Positions 48,284 to 56,406 of a stretch of 64,000 nucleotides of DNA are shown here, piece after piece. The translations under genes and the position numbers were made by a program. How positions within the stretch are numbered: the first letter of the stretch is position 1; every line of letters begins with the position of its first letter. The notes below the pieces were generated by a model, which was not told where the DNA came from, searched no databases, and saw nothing but the letters and a program-made list of their open reading frames with translations. Source of the DNA: Desulfovibrionales bacterium (lineage in GTDB: Bacteria > Desulfobacterota > QYQD01); the NCBI GenBank assembly GCA_028715605.1, contig JAQURM010000003.1:162810-226809 (forward strand). Reading direction: 5' to 3'.

Positions 48284-49273
48284 TCATAAATTCAAGGTTT
48301 TTAATTTTGGAAAAATTGACCTATCGGTCACCCACTTAAAGATAAGAGATTCTATGCCCAATTGTTTCAACTTAGACTCCAGCGTTTTATCGACCTGTTC
48401 AGGAATTACAAGGATTAATCGTGGACGAACGGTTAAACTAATGCTGTTTAATAGCAATTGACCTACAGCAGAATACATGCTTGTTGTTGATGTATCTGTC
48501 TTAACTTCGAAAATCGCGGTTATTTTGCGATTTGAATCGATAATATATATATCGCGATTCTTATCATTTCTTACGGTCAGACCGAGTTCTTCGAGAACAG
48601 ATGACAAATTGTTTACGATCAAACCATGATCACATTCTGCTTCTATAATTCTTGAAGTTTTGTATTGCCTTTTCTTCCCTGAGAACTCTTCTTTAAATTC
48701 ATCCGAATCAGCTGGGCTAATTGGTTGCGATGACGGAATTGATGAGAGAGATTTTATCCTATTGACCTCAAATACAAACTGTCTCACTTGATTAACAAAG
48801 CGTGGTGACTTCAATGCACTGATAAGTGCTACCTCAGTGTCAAATCCATTATCTTCAACAATTTCCCATCGACCTCTATATTGGTCTTCAAATAACGATT
48901 TTCCTATCCCCTTTTTGCCGCCACCTATCTTGCCACGGTGAGCTACAAAGATGTCTCCAGTGGAATCCGTGAGAAAAGCTCCACCAATTCTTCTATTGAT
49001 TCCATTGACAGGAAAATTTATTTCACATGTTATCGGAATCATATCGCCTTCTTCAGGCTCACCAACTCCAAACAGATTGATATGCCTGCCTGATCTTTTG
49101 AAAGAGCATACCCAAATTCCCAACTTGGCTAGCCATGATACCTTGCTTTTGAAATTGCCCCCAGGGTATCCAATCTTGACATTAATTTTTTTATCAACGA
49201 TATTAAAAAAATGTGTCAAAAAGATTTTCTGAGCATTATCTATATCATGTTTTTTGTTTAAAACTTTTAACAT
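48284..49273 (-). CDS. putative PD-(D/E)XK nuclease-like protein
   Basis: A 329-residue protein of two parts. The N-terminal ~1-165 has GNFKSKVSWLAKLGIWVCSF, GGAFLTDSTGDIFVAHRGKI and FEDQYRGRWEIVED, which I do not recognise with certainty. The C-terminal ~215-320 has DIYIIDSNRKITAIFEVKTD followed by SMYSAVGQLLLNS, the D...ExK plus Q-helix pattern of PD-(D/E)XK nucleases, as in restriction enzymes. It is the rightmost cassette, next to SPARTA on the same strand but separated by attC N. A restriction or anti-phage role is plausible, not shown. Confidence 0.55.
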   Translation of the reverse strand: MLKVLNKKHDIDNAQKIFLTHFFNIVDKKINVKIGYPGGNFKSKVSWLAKLGIWVCSFKRSGRHINLFGVGEPEEGDMIPITCEINFPVNGINRRIGGAFLTDSTGDIFVAHRGKIGGGKKGIGKSLFEDQYRGRWEIVEDNGFDTEVALISALKSPRFVNQVRQFVFEVNRIKSLSSIPSSQPISPADSDEFKEEFSGKKRQYKTSRIIEAECDHGLIVNNLSSVLEELGLTVRNDKNRDIYIIDSNRKITAIFEVKTDTSTTSMYSAVGQLLLNSISLTVRPRLILVIPEQVDKTLESKLKQLGIESLIFKWVTDRSIFPKLKTLNL

Positions 49274-49306
49274 TTACCCCTCTCTGGTTTAGCGGTGACG
49301 CATAAC

Positions 49307-49679
49307 TCGTTCATAAACGAAATACTTCGCTTTTTGTCCTGTTTTGTAATAATAGACAAAGAATTTCGTTTACCCCAACTCTGGCTGAAGGCTCAAGGCT
49401 TACTGCTTTGAGTACGACCCTCATATCTTCGCTATATCTATCGGAATTGTCAAACTATTTCTCAATGCACGGAGGGCGTTTGTTATCAATGGTCTGGACA
49501 TTTCAGCAAATTCGGCATAATTATTACAATGGTATTTAGATACATGAATTCGATAAAGCCACAGATTACGCAGATTACACAGATTTTTATGAGTTATTGT
49601 GTTAAATTCCCCGAAGCCTCACGATAACGTCAAAGTGGCGCTCATTTTAATGATATAATGAGGTAACTTCCGCAATCCA
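49307..49679. other. intergenic, right edge of array
   Basis: GCATAAC at 49300-49306 looks like a left core of a last, decayed attC: AAACGAAAT and ATTTCGTTT flank a loop up to ~49373, but no right core is seen. Later there is CCACAGATTACGCAGATTAC, a common intergenic repeat (49560-49585). No gene supported. Confidence 0.4.
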
Positions 49680-49762
49680 AAAATCCCTCCTAACCTCCCT
49701 TTTCCAAAGGGAGGAACTGTTGCTCCCCCTTTGGAAAAGGGGGATACAGGGGGATTTTGAGG
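49680..49762. repeat. dispersed palindromic repeat family D
   Basis: AATCCCTCCTAACCTCCCTT and the complementary AAAGGGGGATACAGGGGGAT flank a second inner pair CCTTTTCCAAAGGGAGG. The same element is at 50680-50760. Widely dispersed in bacterial genomes. Confidence 0.8.
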
Positions 49763-49771
49763 TGAGAATAC

Positions 49772-50515
49772 ATGCTGCCACATGAGTACCAAAAGAGATT
49801 TTATCGGGCCTGGGTCAGTGCTCCGGGGCTGGTCTCGTTCCAGGTGCAGGTCAAGGAGACCGATCTGCACATCCAGGCGGAGAGCCCTTTAATCAGCGAG
49901 ACCGAAGAACTGGTCCTGTCTTATCGTCACCAGATAGAATCCTATATCGCCAAGCATCCGGATTTCCTTACCTCTCTGGTTCCTGTTCCCCAGGATGTAC
50001 TGGCCCCGCCTATCGTGCGGGAGATGATAGAGGCCGGGCAGCAGGCCGGTGTCGGCCCTATGGCGGCGGTGGCGGGGGCGATTGCCGAAAAAGCAGGCCG
50101 GGATTTGTTGAAAGAACAGAAGACCGGGGAGATTATCGTGGAAAACGGCGGGGATATCTTTGTCGCTACCCGGAGTGATGCCCGGATAGGCATTTTTGCC
50201 GGGAGTTCTCCTTTGAGCGGCAAGGTGGGCATAGCCATCTCTGCCGGTCAGATGCCTACAGGCGTCTGCACTTCTTCCGGTACGGTCGGCCATTCCCTAA
50301 GTTTCGGCAAGACCGATGCCGTTACCGTGGTGGCCGGATGCACGGCCCTGGCCGATGCGGTAGCTACGGCGGTGGGGAACGTGGTTAAGGGAAAAAGAGA
50401 TATAGACTCCGGGCTGTCTCTGGCTAAAGATATAGGAGAAATATCCGGCGTGGTAATAATTGTGGGAGACAAGATCGGGGCCTGGGGGGATATAGAGTTG
50501 ATATCCCTGGAGTGA
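49772..50515 (+). CDS. UPF0280 family protein (ApbE-like)
   Basis: A 247-residue protein: YRAWVSAPGLVSFQVQVKET, PMAAVAGAIAEKAGRDLL, VENGGDIFVATRSDARIGIF, GVCTSSGTVGHSLSFGKTDA, VTVVAGCTALADAVATAVGN. This UPF0280 pattern is related to the ApbE flavinyltransferase fold (GGDI, TSS, DA...A motifs). Its function is not proven. It stands alone, between the array and mutS. Confidence 0.88.
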   Translation: MLPHEYQKRFYRAWVSAPGLVSFQVQVKETDLHIQAESPLISETEELVLSYRHQIESYIAKHPDFLTSLVPVPQDVLAPPIVREMIEAGQQAGVGPMAAVAGAIAEKAGRDLLKEQKTGEIIVENGGDIFVATRSDARIGIFAGSSPLSGKVGIAISAGQMPTGVCTSSGTVGHSLSFGKTDAVTVVAGCTALADAVATAVGNVVKGKRDIDSGLSLAKDIGEISGVVIIVGDKIGAWGDIELISLE

Positions 50516-50559
50516 TAGGGCGTGGCTTGTTTTTTAGCGGAAAATACGGTAATAGATTT

Positions 50560-50845
50560 AGCCACAGAGGACACAGAGAAAGACTAAAAATTTCAAAAAT
50601 GTATCAGCTTAGCTGTTGAACATGCATAGCGAGCGCATTCCTCGGTGCTTGCAGCGGGGAGCTTCAAAAAGTATTTTAAAATCCCTCCCAACCTCCCTTT
50701 TCCAAAGGGAGGAGAAACACTTCCCCCTTTGAAAAAGGGGGATTAAGGGGGATTTTTGAGGCGCCATTTTCTGGGCGACAAGCTCTTTTCAAACAGCTAA
50801 CGTGTTAAAAATATTTTTCTCTGTGTCCTCTGTGGCAAATTTTGA
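50560..50845. repeat. nested palindromic repeats before mutS
   Basis: Outer arms TAGCCACAGAGGACACAGAG and TCTCTGTGTCCTCTGTGGCA; a second pair CTTAGCTGTTGAA/TTCAAACAGCTAACG; inside, an inverted family C copy (50619-50657) and a family D copy (50680-50760). No gene. Confidence 0.8.
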
Positions 50846-50851
50846 TGCCCT

Positions 50852-53452
50852 ATGATTAACAAAATCACCCCCATGATCCAGCAGTACCTGGAGATAAAAC
50901 AGAATTACCAGGATGCCATCCTTTTCTATCGTATGGGCGATTTTTATGAGATGTTTTTTGATGATGCCCTGAAGGCGTCGAAGCTCCTGGACATCGCCCT
51001 CACCAGCCGCAACAAAAACGCAGAGGAAAAGGTCCCCATGTGCGGCGTCCCTTATCATGCCGCCTCAGGCTATATCAACCGGCTTATCTCCCAGGGCCTT
51101 AAGGTGGCCGTCTGTGAGCAGAAGGACGGGGAAGAGACCAAGGGCCTGGTCAAACGGGAAGTGGTTCGTATGGTTACCCCCGGCCTGGTCATTGACGGAG
51201 ACATGCTTGAGGATAAGGTTAATAACTTTATCGCCTCTGTCTATCCCGGAGGAAAGAAAACCGGCCTGGCTTCACTCGATATTTCCACCGGTGATTTTCG
51301 CCTGATGGAATCTGATGACGTTAATTCTATCGAGGATGAGATAGCGCGTCTGAATCCCGCGGAGATAGTTGTGGCCGACGGGATGGAAGGAGAGGGAGAA
51401 TATTCGTTTCTGGAGGGCTTCCGGAGGGGAAAGGCCTTCACTGCTCGTGATGACGCCTCCTTCGCGCCGGAGGCCGCCCGCGAGTGTCTGCTCAGACATT
51501 TCAAGGTCGTCTCGCTGGAGGGATTCGGCTGCGAGAACATGCAGGCCGGGATTCAGGCCGCCGGAGCGCTTCTTCAGTATGTACAGGAGACACAGAAGGC
51601 AGGTCTGGACCATATCCAGAGGCCCACGCCCCATTTTACCGGCGACTACCTGATTATCGATGACACCACGCGACGGAACCTGGAACTCACCCAAAAGGCG
51701 CATGGACCGGGGGCAGGCGGAAGGCGGGGCTCTCTCCTCGACACCCTGGACATTACCATGACCTCCATGGGCGGTCGCATGCTGCGCCGCTGGATGGATT
51801 ATCCGCTAAGAAACCTTCGCGGGTTACAGGCGCGCCTGGAGGCGGTTTCCGTGCTTAAGGACCATCATTCGGCCAGGCGTGAAATCCGGGCTATCCTTGA
51901 TGAGTTCTACGACCTGGAACGGCTAAACGGCCGCATCGTCCTGGGGAATGCCACGCCGCGTGACCTTCTGGCCCTGAAGAGTTCCCTCCTGCGACTGCCT
52001 GATCTCATAGCCCTGATACCCTCCGGGACCAGCGACCTTCTCAAGGAGATGGCCGGAGGCCTTGACCCTCTCAGCGATATGGCCCGGATCGTTGAGGACG
52101 CCATAAGGGAGGACGCGCCCCTTGGCCTGCGGGAAGGGGGCATAATAAAGGAAGGTTATGCAGCGGCCCTGGATGAACTTATTTCCATACAGCGGGATGG
52201 GAAGGACTGGATTGCCAGACTGGAGGCGACGGAACGGGTCAGGACGGGCATATCCAATCTCCGCGTGGGATTTAACCGCGTCTTCGGCTACTACATTGAA
52301 GTGACAAAAAGCAACCTTTCCTCTGTCCCCGGCGATTATATCCGCAAGCAGACCCTGGTCAACGCAGAACGCTTTATAACCCCTGAGCTCAAGGATTATG
52401 AAGAAAAGGTGCTCACGGCCGGAGAGAAAAGGACTGACCTGGAATACCGCATCTTTCAGGAGATTCGCCTGCGGGTGGCCGCAGAGACCACGCGCATACA
52501 GAAGACCGCCCGTCTCACGGCCCAACTCGACGTCCTGGCCTCTTTTGCCGAAAGCGCAGACCGTCATGGATATGTATGCCCCAAGGTTAATGACAGCGAT
52601 GCCATCTTGATCCGCGACGGCCGGCATCCGGTCGTCGAACGCACCTTGAAGGGACAGCGATTTGTACCGAACTCGGTACTCATGGACAATGACCAGAACC
52701 AGATGCTGATTATTACCGGCCCCAATATGGCGGGTAAATCCACTATCCTGCGGCAGGCAGCCCTGATTGTCCTTATGGCCCATATGGGGAGCTTTGTCCC
52801 GGCTGAGGAGGCCTCGATCGGCCTGGTGGATCGTATTTTCAGCCGGGTGGGGGCCATGGATGATCTGGCCCGCGGGCAGAGCACGTTTATGGTCGAGATG
52901 ATGGAAACGGCCAATATATTAAACAATGCCACAGGAAAAAGCCTGGTCATAATGGATGAGATAGGCCGCGGCACCAGTACGTTCGACGGGTTGAGCATTG
53001 CCTGGGCGGTGGCGGAGTATCTGCTGGATAAGGGAGAAAAAGGGGCCCGGACTCTGTTCGCCACGCATTATCACGAACTGGCGGAACTGGCCCATAGCTA
53101 TAAGAATGTCAAAAATTACAATGTCTCAGTAAAGGAGTGGAACGAGGAGATAATATTTTTGCATCGGCTGGTTCCGGGGAGTATGAACTACAGTTACGGG
53201 ATCCAGGTGGCCCGGCTGGCCGGCCTGCCGGAAGATGTGGTCAGACGGGCCAAGGAGATATTAAAGAAGATCGAGGGTAATGAGTTCGGGACTGCGGTGA
53301 AGAGGATGCCGGATAAGGGCCCGGTCCAGTTGGGTCTGTTCAGCGCTGACGTGAGCAGGATTCTTCGTATGTTGAAGGACATCGATATCGCGTCCCTTAC
53401 GCCGCTGGATGCCCTGAATCTCCTTAATGAGCTCCAGAGACAGATAAAGTAA
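50852..53452 (+). CDS. mutS: DNA mismatch repair protein MutS
   Basis: An 866-residue MutS. Mismatch-binding domain with the Phe-x-Glu wedge (RMGDFYEMFF, ~30), connector and lever domains, clamp (VGFNRVFGYYIEVTKSN), ATPase with Walker A GPNMAGKST (~622), LVIMDEIGRGTSTFDGLSIA and the ABC signature. Dimerisation tail ~800-866. Recognises mismatches after replication. It starts a new transcription unit behind the nested repeats. Start ATG at 50852 (MINKITPMIQQYLEIKQNYQ). Confidence 0.96.
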   Translation: MINKITPMIQQYLEIKQNYQDAILFYRMGDFYEMFFDDALKASKLLDIALTSRNKNAEEKVPMCGVPYHAASGYINRLISQGLKVAVCEQKDGEETKGLVKREVVRMVTPGLVIDGDMLEDKVNNFIASVYPGGKKTGLASLDISTGDFRLMESDDVNSIEDEIARLNPAEIVVADGMEGEGEYSFLEGFRRGKAFTARDDASFAPEAARECLLRHFKVVSLEGFGCENMQAGIQAAGALLQYVQETQKAGLDHIQRPTPHFTGDYLIIDDTTRRNLELTQKAHGPGAGGRRGSLLDTLDITMTSMGGRMLRRWMDYPLRNLRGLQARLEAVSVLKDHHSARREIRAILDEFYDLERLNGRIVLGNATPRDLLALKSSLLRLPDLIALIPSGTSDLLKEMAGGLDPLSDMARIVEDAIREDAPLGLREGGIIKEGYAAALDELISIQRDGKDWIARLEATERVRTGISNLRVGFNRVFGYYIEVTKSNLSSVPGDYIRKQTLVNAERFITPELKDYEEKVLTAGEKRTDLEYRIFQEIRLRVAAETTRIQKTARLTAQLDVLASFAESADRHGYVCPKVNDSDAILIRDGRHPVVERTLKGQRFVPNSVLMDNDQNQMLIITGPNMAGKSTILRQAALIVLMAHMGSFVPAEEASIGLVDRIFSRVGAMDDLARGQSTFMVEMMETANILNNATGKSLVIMDEIGRGTSTFDGLSIAWAVAEYLLDKGEKGARTLFATHYHELAELAHSYKNVKNYNVSVKEWNEEIIFLHRLVPGSMNYSYGIQVARLAGLPEDVVRRAKEILKKIEGNEFGTAVKRMPDKGPVQLGLFSADVSRILRMLKDIDIASLTPLDALNLLNELQRQIK

Positions 53453-53462
53453 CTTAAAAAAA

Positions 53463-53651
53463 TTGTAACACGTTAGGTGTTTGAAACCGTCCTACATTCA
53501 GAAAAGGCTATTAATCTGGAACTCAGAAAATCAGGAAAAGATAGACCCTCTTTATTTGGGTTTGTACTTCCCTGAGTTCCTGATTTCCAGATTTGATATG
53601 TTTCTTTGCACTTTTTATCATCCATTTTCAAAACGCTAAATTATTACAAAA
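53463..53651. repeat. nested palindrome between mutS and amidase
   Basis: Arms TTGTAACACGTTAGGTGTTT and AAACGCTAAATTATTACAA, and inner GGAACTCAGAAAATCAGGAA facing TTCCTGAGTTCCTGATTTCC. Inner part also related to 15141-15290. Confidence 0.65.
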
Positions 53652-53680
53652 ATTTGATTAGAGGCCGATCTTAATAAGTA

Positions 53681-55339
53681 ATGGGTAGGGACATAAAAAA
53701 GTATCACTTAAGTTATATCGTCTGCTGGTCTTTGCTCTTGTGTCTCTTTATACCGGCCGGAGGGATTAGCCCGGCATCTTCCTGGGCCCTTTCGTCTCAG
53801 GATGCATACGTAAGGGCGGAACGGGATTACACGGGCTTTAAGTCCTCGCCCCGCACCAAATATCGCCAGTTCTGGCTGGAACATATCGATAAATTCAAAA
53901 AAATATATTCGAATGAACCCGAGGGCCCGGTGGCGCCTGAATGCCTCTATATGATGGCCGGTATATACCGGGAGCTTTACCGTTATTCCGGAAGACAGGG
54001 AGACCTCTCTGCGTCTATCGATATGTATGAGAGGCTGTGTAAACGCTTCCCGAAAAGCCCCCGGGCTAAAGAGGCCGGGGCTTCGTTGGCTAAGATCGGC
54101 AGGCCTGAGGATAATGCTCCGGCTGGAGAGGCGGCGGCCGGCGCCAAGGCCGAAGAACGGCCGAAGCTTGAGAGAACACCGGTGAGCAAAGGGCTGCACG
54201 AGGTAAAAGACATTCGAGCCTGGTCCACCTCCGATTACACGCGTGTGGTCATCGACGCGGAAGACCAGGCGCCGTTCAAGGAACATCTGCTGAAAAAAGA
54301 CCCTGATATCAAAAAGCCAAAGCGGCTTTATATTGATATCTTCCAGAGCCGCCTGGGTCCCAACCTGCGGGATCCGATCCCGGTCATGGACGGCCTGCTC
54401 CGCTATGTGCGCGCCGGCCAGTATAAGAAGGATACCGTAAGGGTAGTCCTGGATATCGAATCGCTTAAAAAATATAAGGTCTTTTACCTGCTGAATCCCT
54501 TCCGCATCGTTATCGACATCATCGGCGGGCGGGCGGAGAAGGGAAAAGAGAAAGACCTCGGACAGTTGACGCTTACCCAGCAGTTGGGTCTGGGTGTGCG
54601 GAGGATAGTCCTGGACCCCGGACACGGGGGTAAAGACTGCGGGGCTATAGGAATCAACGGGCTGAAGGAAAAGGATATCGTCCTTAAAGTCACCAGGAAG
54701 GTCAAACAGAAGATCGAGGAACGGCTGCAATGCAGTGTTATCTTAACCCGGGACAAGGACGCATTTTTGCCGCTGGAAGAACGCACTGCCATCGCCAATA
54801 CCAAAAAAGGCGATCTCTTTGTCTCTGTTCATGCCAATTCCGCGCCTAACGCGGAGGCCCGGGGTATTGAGACCTACTTTTTGAATCTGGCCTCGGATGA
54901 GGATGCCATGCGTGTCGCTGCCCGTGAAAATGCCACTTCTACAAAGAATATAAGCGACCTTCAGAAGATATTAAATGACCTTATGCTGAACTGTAAGATC
55001 AATGAATCATGCCGGTTGGCAGAGTACGTGCAGGACTGCCTGGTAAGCGGCCTTACCAAGCGATATGAGCAGGTTAATAATCTGGGGGTAAAACAGGCCC
55101 CCTTCTTTGTCCTTATCGGCGCGCAGATGCCCTCTGTTCTGGTGGAAATATCATTTCTCAGCCACCCCCAGGAGGCGGATCGCCTGAAGGATGAAGGATA
55201 CCTTAATGACATAGCCGAACACCTGGCCGACGGGATTCAAAAGTATGTCCGGGATACGGAGACGGCCTATCTGTCTGTTCCGCCCGGTCGCACACACACA
55301 GGCCTCAGGTCTGAGGCCCCTTCAACAAAAAGGCGCTGA
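53681..55339 (+). CDS. N-acetylmuramoyl-L-alanine amidase (AMIN + amidase_3)
   Basis: A 552-residue exported cell-wall hydrolase. N-terminal signal (~10-40), a helical TPR-like region ~50-130 (PEGPVAPECLYMMAGIYREL), AMIN ~180-290 that targets septal peptidoglycan, then zinc amidase_3 ~305-535: VLDPGHGGKDCGAIG (His, Glu), SVHANSAPN, and LVEISFLSHPQEA with the catalytic Glu. It cuts the amide between muramic acid and the stem peptide, like AmiC. Its 3' end overlaps the convergent prfB stop by 35 bp. The tail RTHTGLRSEAPSTKRR is read in the prfB antisense. Confidence 0.93.
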   Translation: MGRDIKKYHLSYIVCWSLLLCLFIPAGGISPASSWALSSQDAYVRAERDYTGFKSSPRTKYRQFWLEHIDKFKKIYSNEPEGPVAPECLYMMAGIYRELYRYSGRQGDLSASIDMYERLCKRFPKSPRAKEAGASLAKIGRPEDNAPAGEAAAGAKAEERPKLERTPVSKGLHEVKDIRAWSTSDYTRVVIDAEDQAPFKEHLLKKDPDIKKPKRLYIDIFQSRLGPNLRDPIPVMDGLLRYVRAGQYKKDTVRVVLDIESLKKYKVFYLLNPFRIVIDIIGGRAEKGKEKDLGQLTLTQQLGLGVRRIVLDPGHGGKDCGAIGINGLKEKDIVLKVTRKVKQKIEERLQCSVILTRDKDAFLPLEERTAIANTKKGDLFVSVHANSAPNAEARGIETYFLNLASDEDAMRVAARENATSTKNISDLQKILNDLMLNCKINESCRLAEYVQDCLVSGLTKRYEQVNNLGVKQAPFFVLIGAQMPSVLVEISFLSHPQEADRLKDEGYLNDIAEHLADGIQKYVRDTETAYLSVPPGRTHTGLRSEAPSTKRR

Positions 55340-56406
55340 TAAACGGGTCCAGATCACCATTTAGCACCGCGTCAACATTGCCTATCTCCAGATTTGTCCG
55401 GTGATCCTTAATCAGGCGGTAGGGTTGCAGGATATACGATCTTATCTGGTTGCCCCAGGCGATTTCCTTCTTTTCGTCATGTATATCCTGTTTTTTCTTG
55501 TCCTGTATGGCCTTTTCCCGCTCATAAAGGCGCGCCCTCAGGATCTTCATGGCCGTGGCCTTATTCTTATGCTGGGAGCGCTCATTCTGGCACTGCACCA
55601 CGATACCCGTCGGGATATGGGTGATACGGACGGCCGAACTGGTCTTGTTGACATGCTGGCCGCCGGCGCCGCTGGCCCGGTATGTGTCTATCCGCAAATC
55701 AGCCTCGTTTATATCGACGGTGATGGTCTCATCCAGTTCCGGCAATACGGAAACAGAGGCAAAGGAGGTATGTCTTCTCCCGCTGGCATCAAAGGGCGAT
55801 ATGCGCACCAGCCGGTGCACGCCTATTTCGGCCTTCAGGTAGCCGTAGGCATAGGGTCCGGCCACGGTAAACGTAATATTTTTCACCCCGGCCTCGTCGC
55901 CCGGCAGGATATCGATAACAGTAAGCCGGTAACCCTTGCTTTGGGTCCACATAGTGTACATCCGGAGGAGCATCTGGGTCCAGTCTTGCGCCTCAGTGCC
56001 TCCCGCCCCGGCATTAATGGACATTATGGCATTACTGCGGTCATGTTCGCCGCACAGCATCCGGTTAAACTCGGCCTGTTCTATAGCCCTTTCCAGGGAT
56101 AAAAGTTTTTTTTCGGACTCCCGGGCGGTTTCTCTATCATCCTCTTCTATAGCCAGTTCCAGGAGAACCTCAGTCTCTTCCAGGTCTTCCGCGCTGGCAC
56201 GCCACTCGCCGATCTCTGCCTGGATGGCGGCCCTTTCCTTGAGGATGGCGGCAGCCGTGGCCGAGTCCTCCCAGAAATTATTTTTGGCCATGATCTTATC
56301 CAGTTCCCGGAGCCGCTCTGTCTTATTGTCTAGATCAAAGATGACCTCGTAACTGGTCCAGTTTGGCCTTTAAGTCCGCGATCCTGCTTTTAAGTTCCAT
56401 TGACAT
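55305..56406 (-). CDS. prfB: peptide chain release factor 2 (RF2), programmed frameshift
   Basis: About 366 residues in two frames. The first 23 codons (MSMELKSRIADLKAKLDQLR...GHL) end in CTT TGA at 56335-56340; a +1 shift continues LDLDNKTERLRELDKIMAKN in the main frame to 55305. RF2 features: the SPF stop-recognition tripeptide in RISPFDASGR, and GGQ in RASGAGGQHVNKTSSAV, which enters the peptidyl-transferase centre. The in-frame TGA makes RF2 supply control its own translation. The start lies inside the end of lnt. Confidence 0.95.
56335..56349 (-). promoter_or_regulatory. prfB programmed +1 frameshift site
   Basis: Reads CGA GGT CAT CTT TGA T on the minus strand: an internal Shine-Dalgarno-like GAGGT, then the slippery CTT TGA. 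Matches the layout of the E. coli prfB site (purine-rich SD three bases from CTTTGA). Confidence 0.93.

Larger units (their letters stand above)
37245..49306 (-). mobile_element. gene-cassette array lacking integrase (CALIN)
   Basis: Twelve good and two degenerate attC-like palindromes (each its own entry) separate about thirteen cassettes whose genes all lie on the minus strand. Most sites are 65-85 bp with complementary ends of RYYYAAC...GTTRRRY type (for example AGATAAC/GTTATCC, GCCTAAC/GTTATGC). Content is typical cassette cargo: toxin-antitoxin pairs, methyltransferases, small unknowns and defence genes. No tyrosine recombinase (intI) or attI is seen; glmS bounds the left and a UPF0280 gene the right. 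Genes read leftward, so an integrase would be expected on the right side. Confidence 0.75.

Noticed and set aside
37245-49306. CRISPR array
   Set aside because: The repeated units are 65-165 bp palindromes spaced by genes of varied length, not short direct repeats with equal spacers; no cas genes.
37245-50515. Integron integrase or attI within the window
   Set aside because: No tyrosine-recombinase motifs in any frame examined near either edge of the array.
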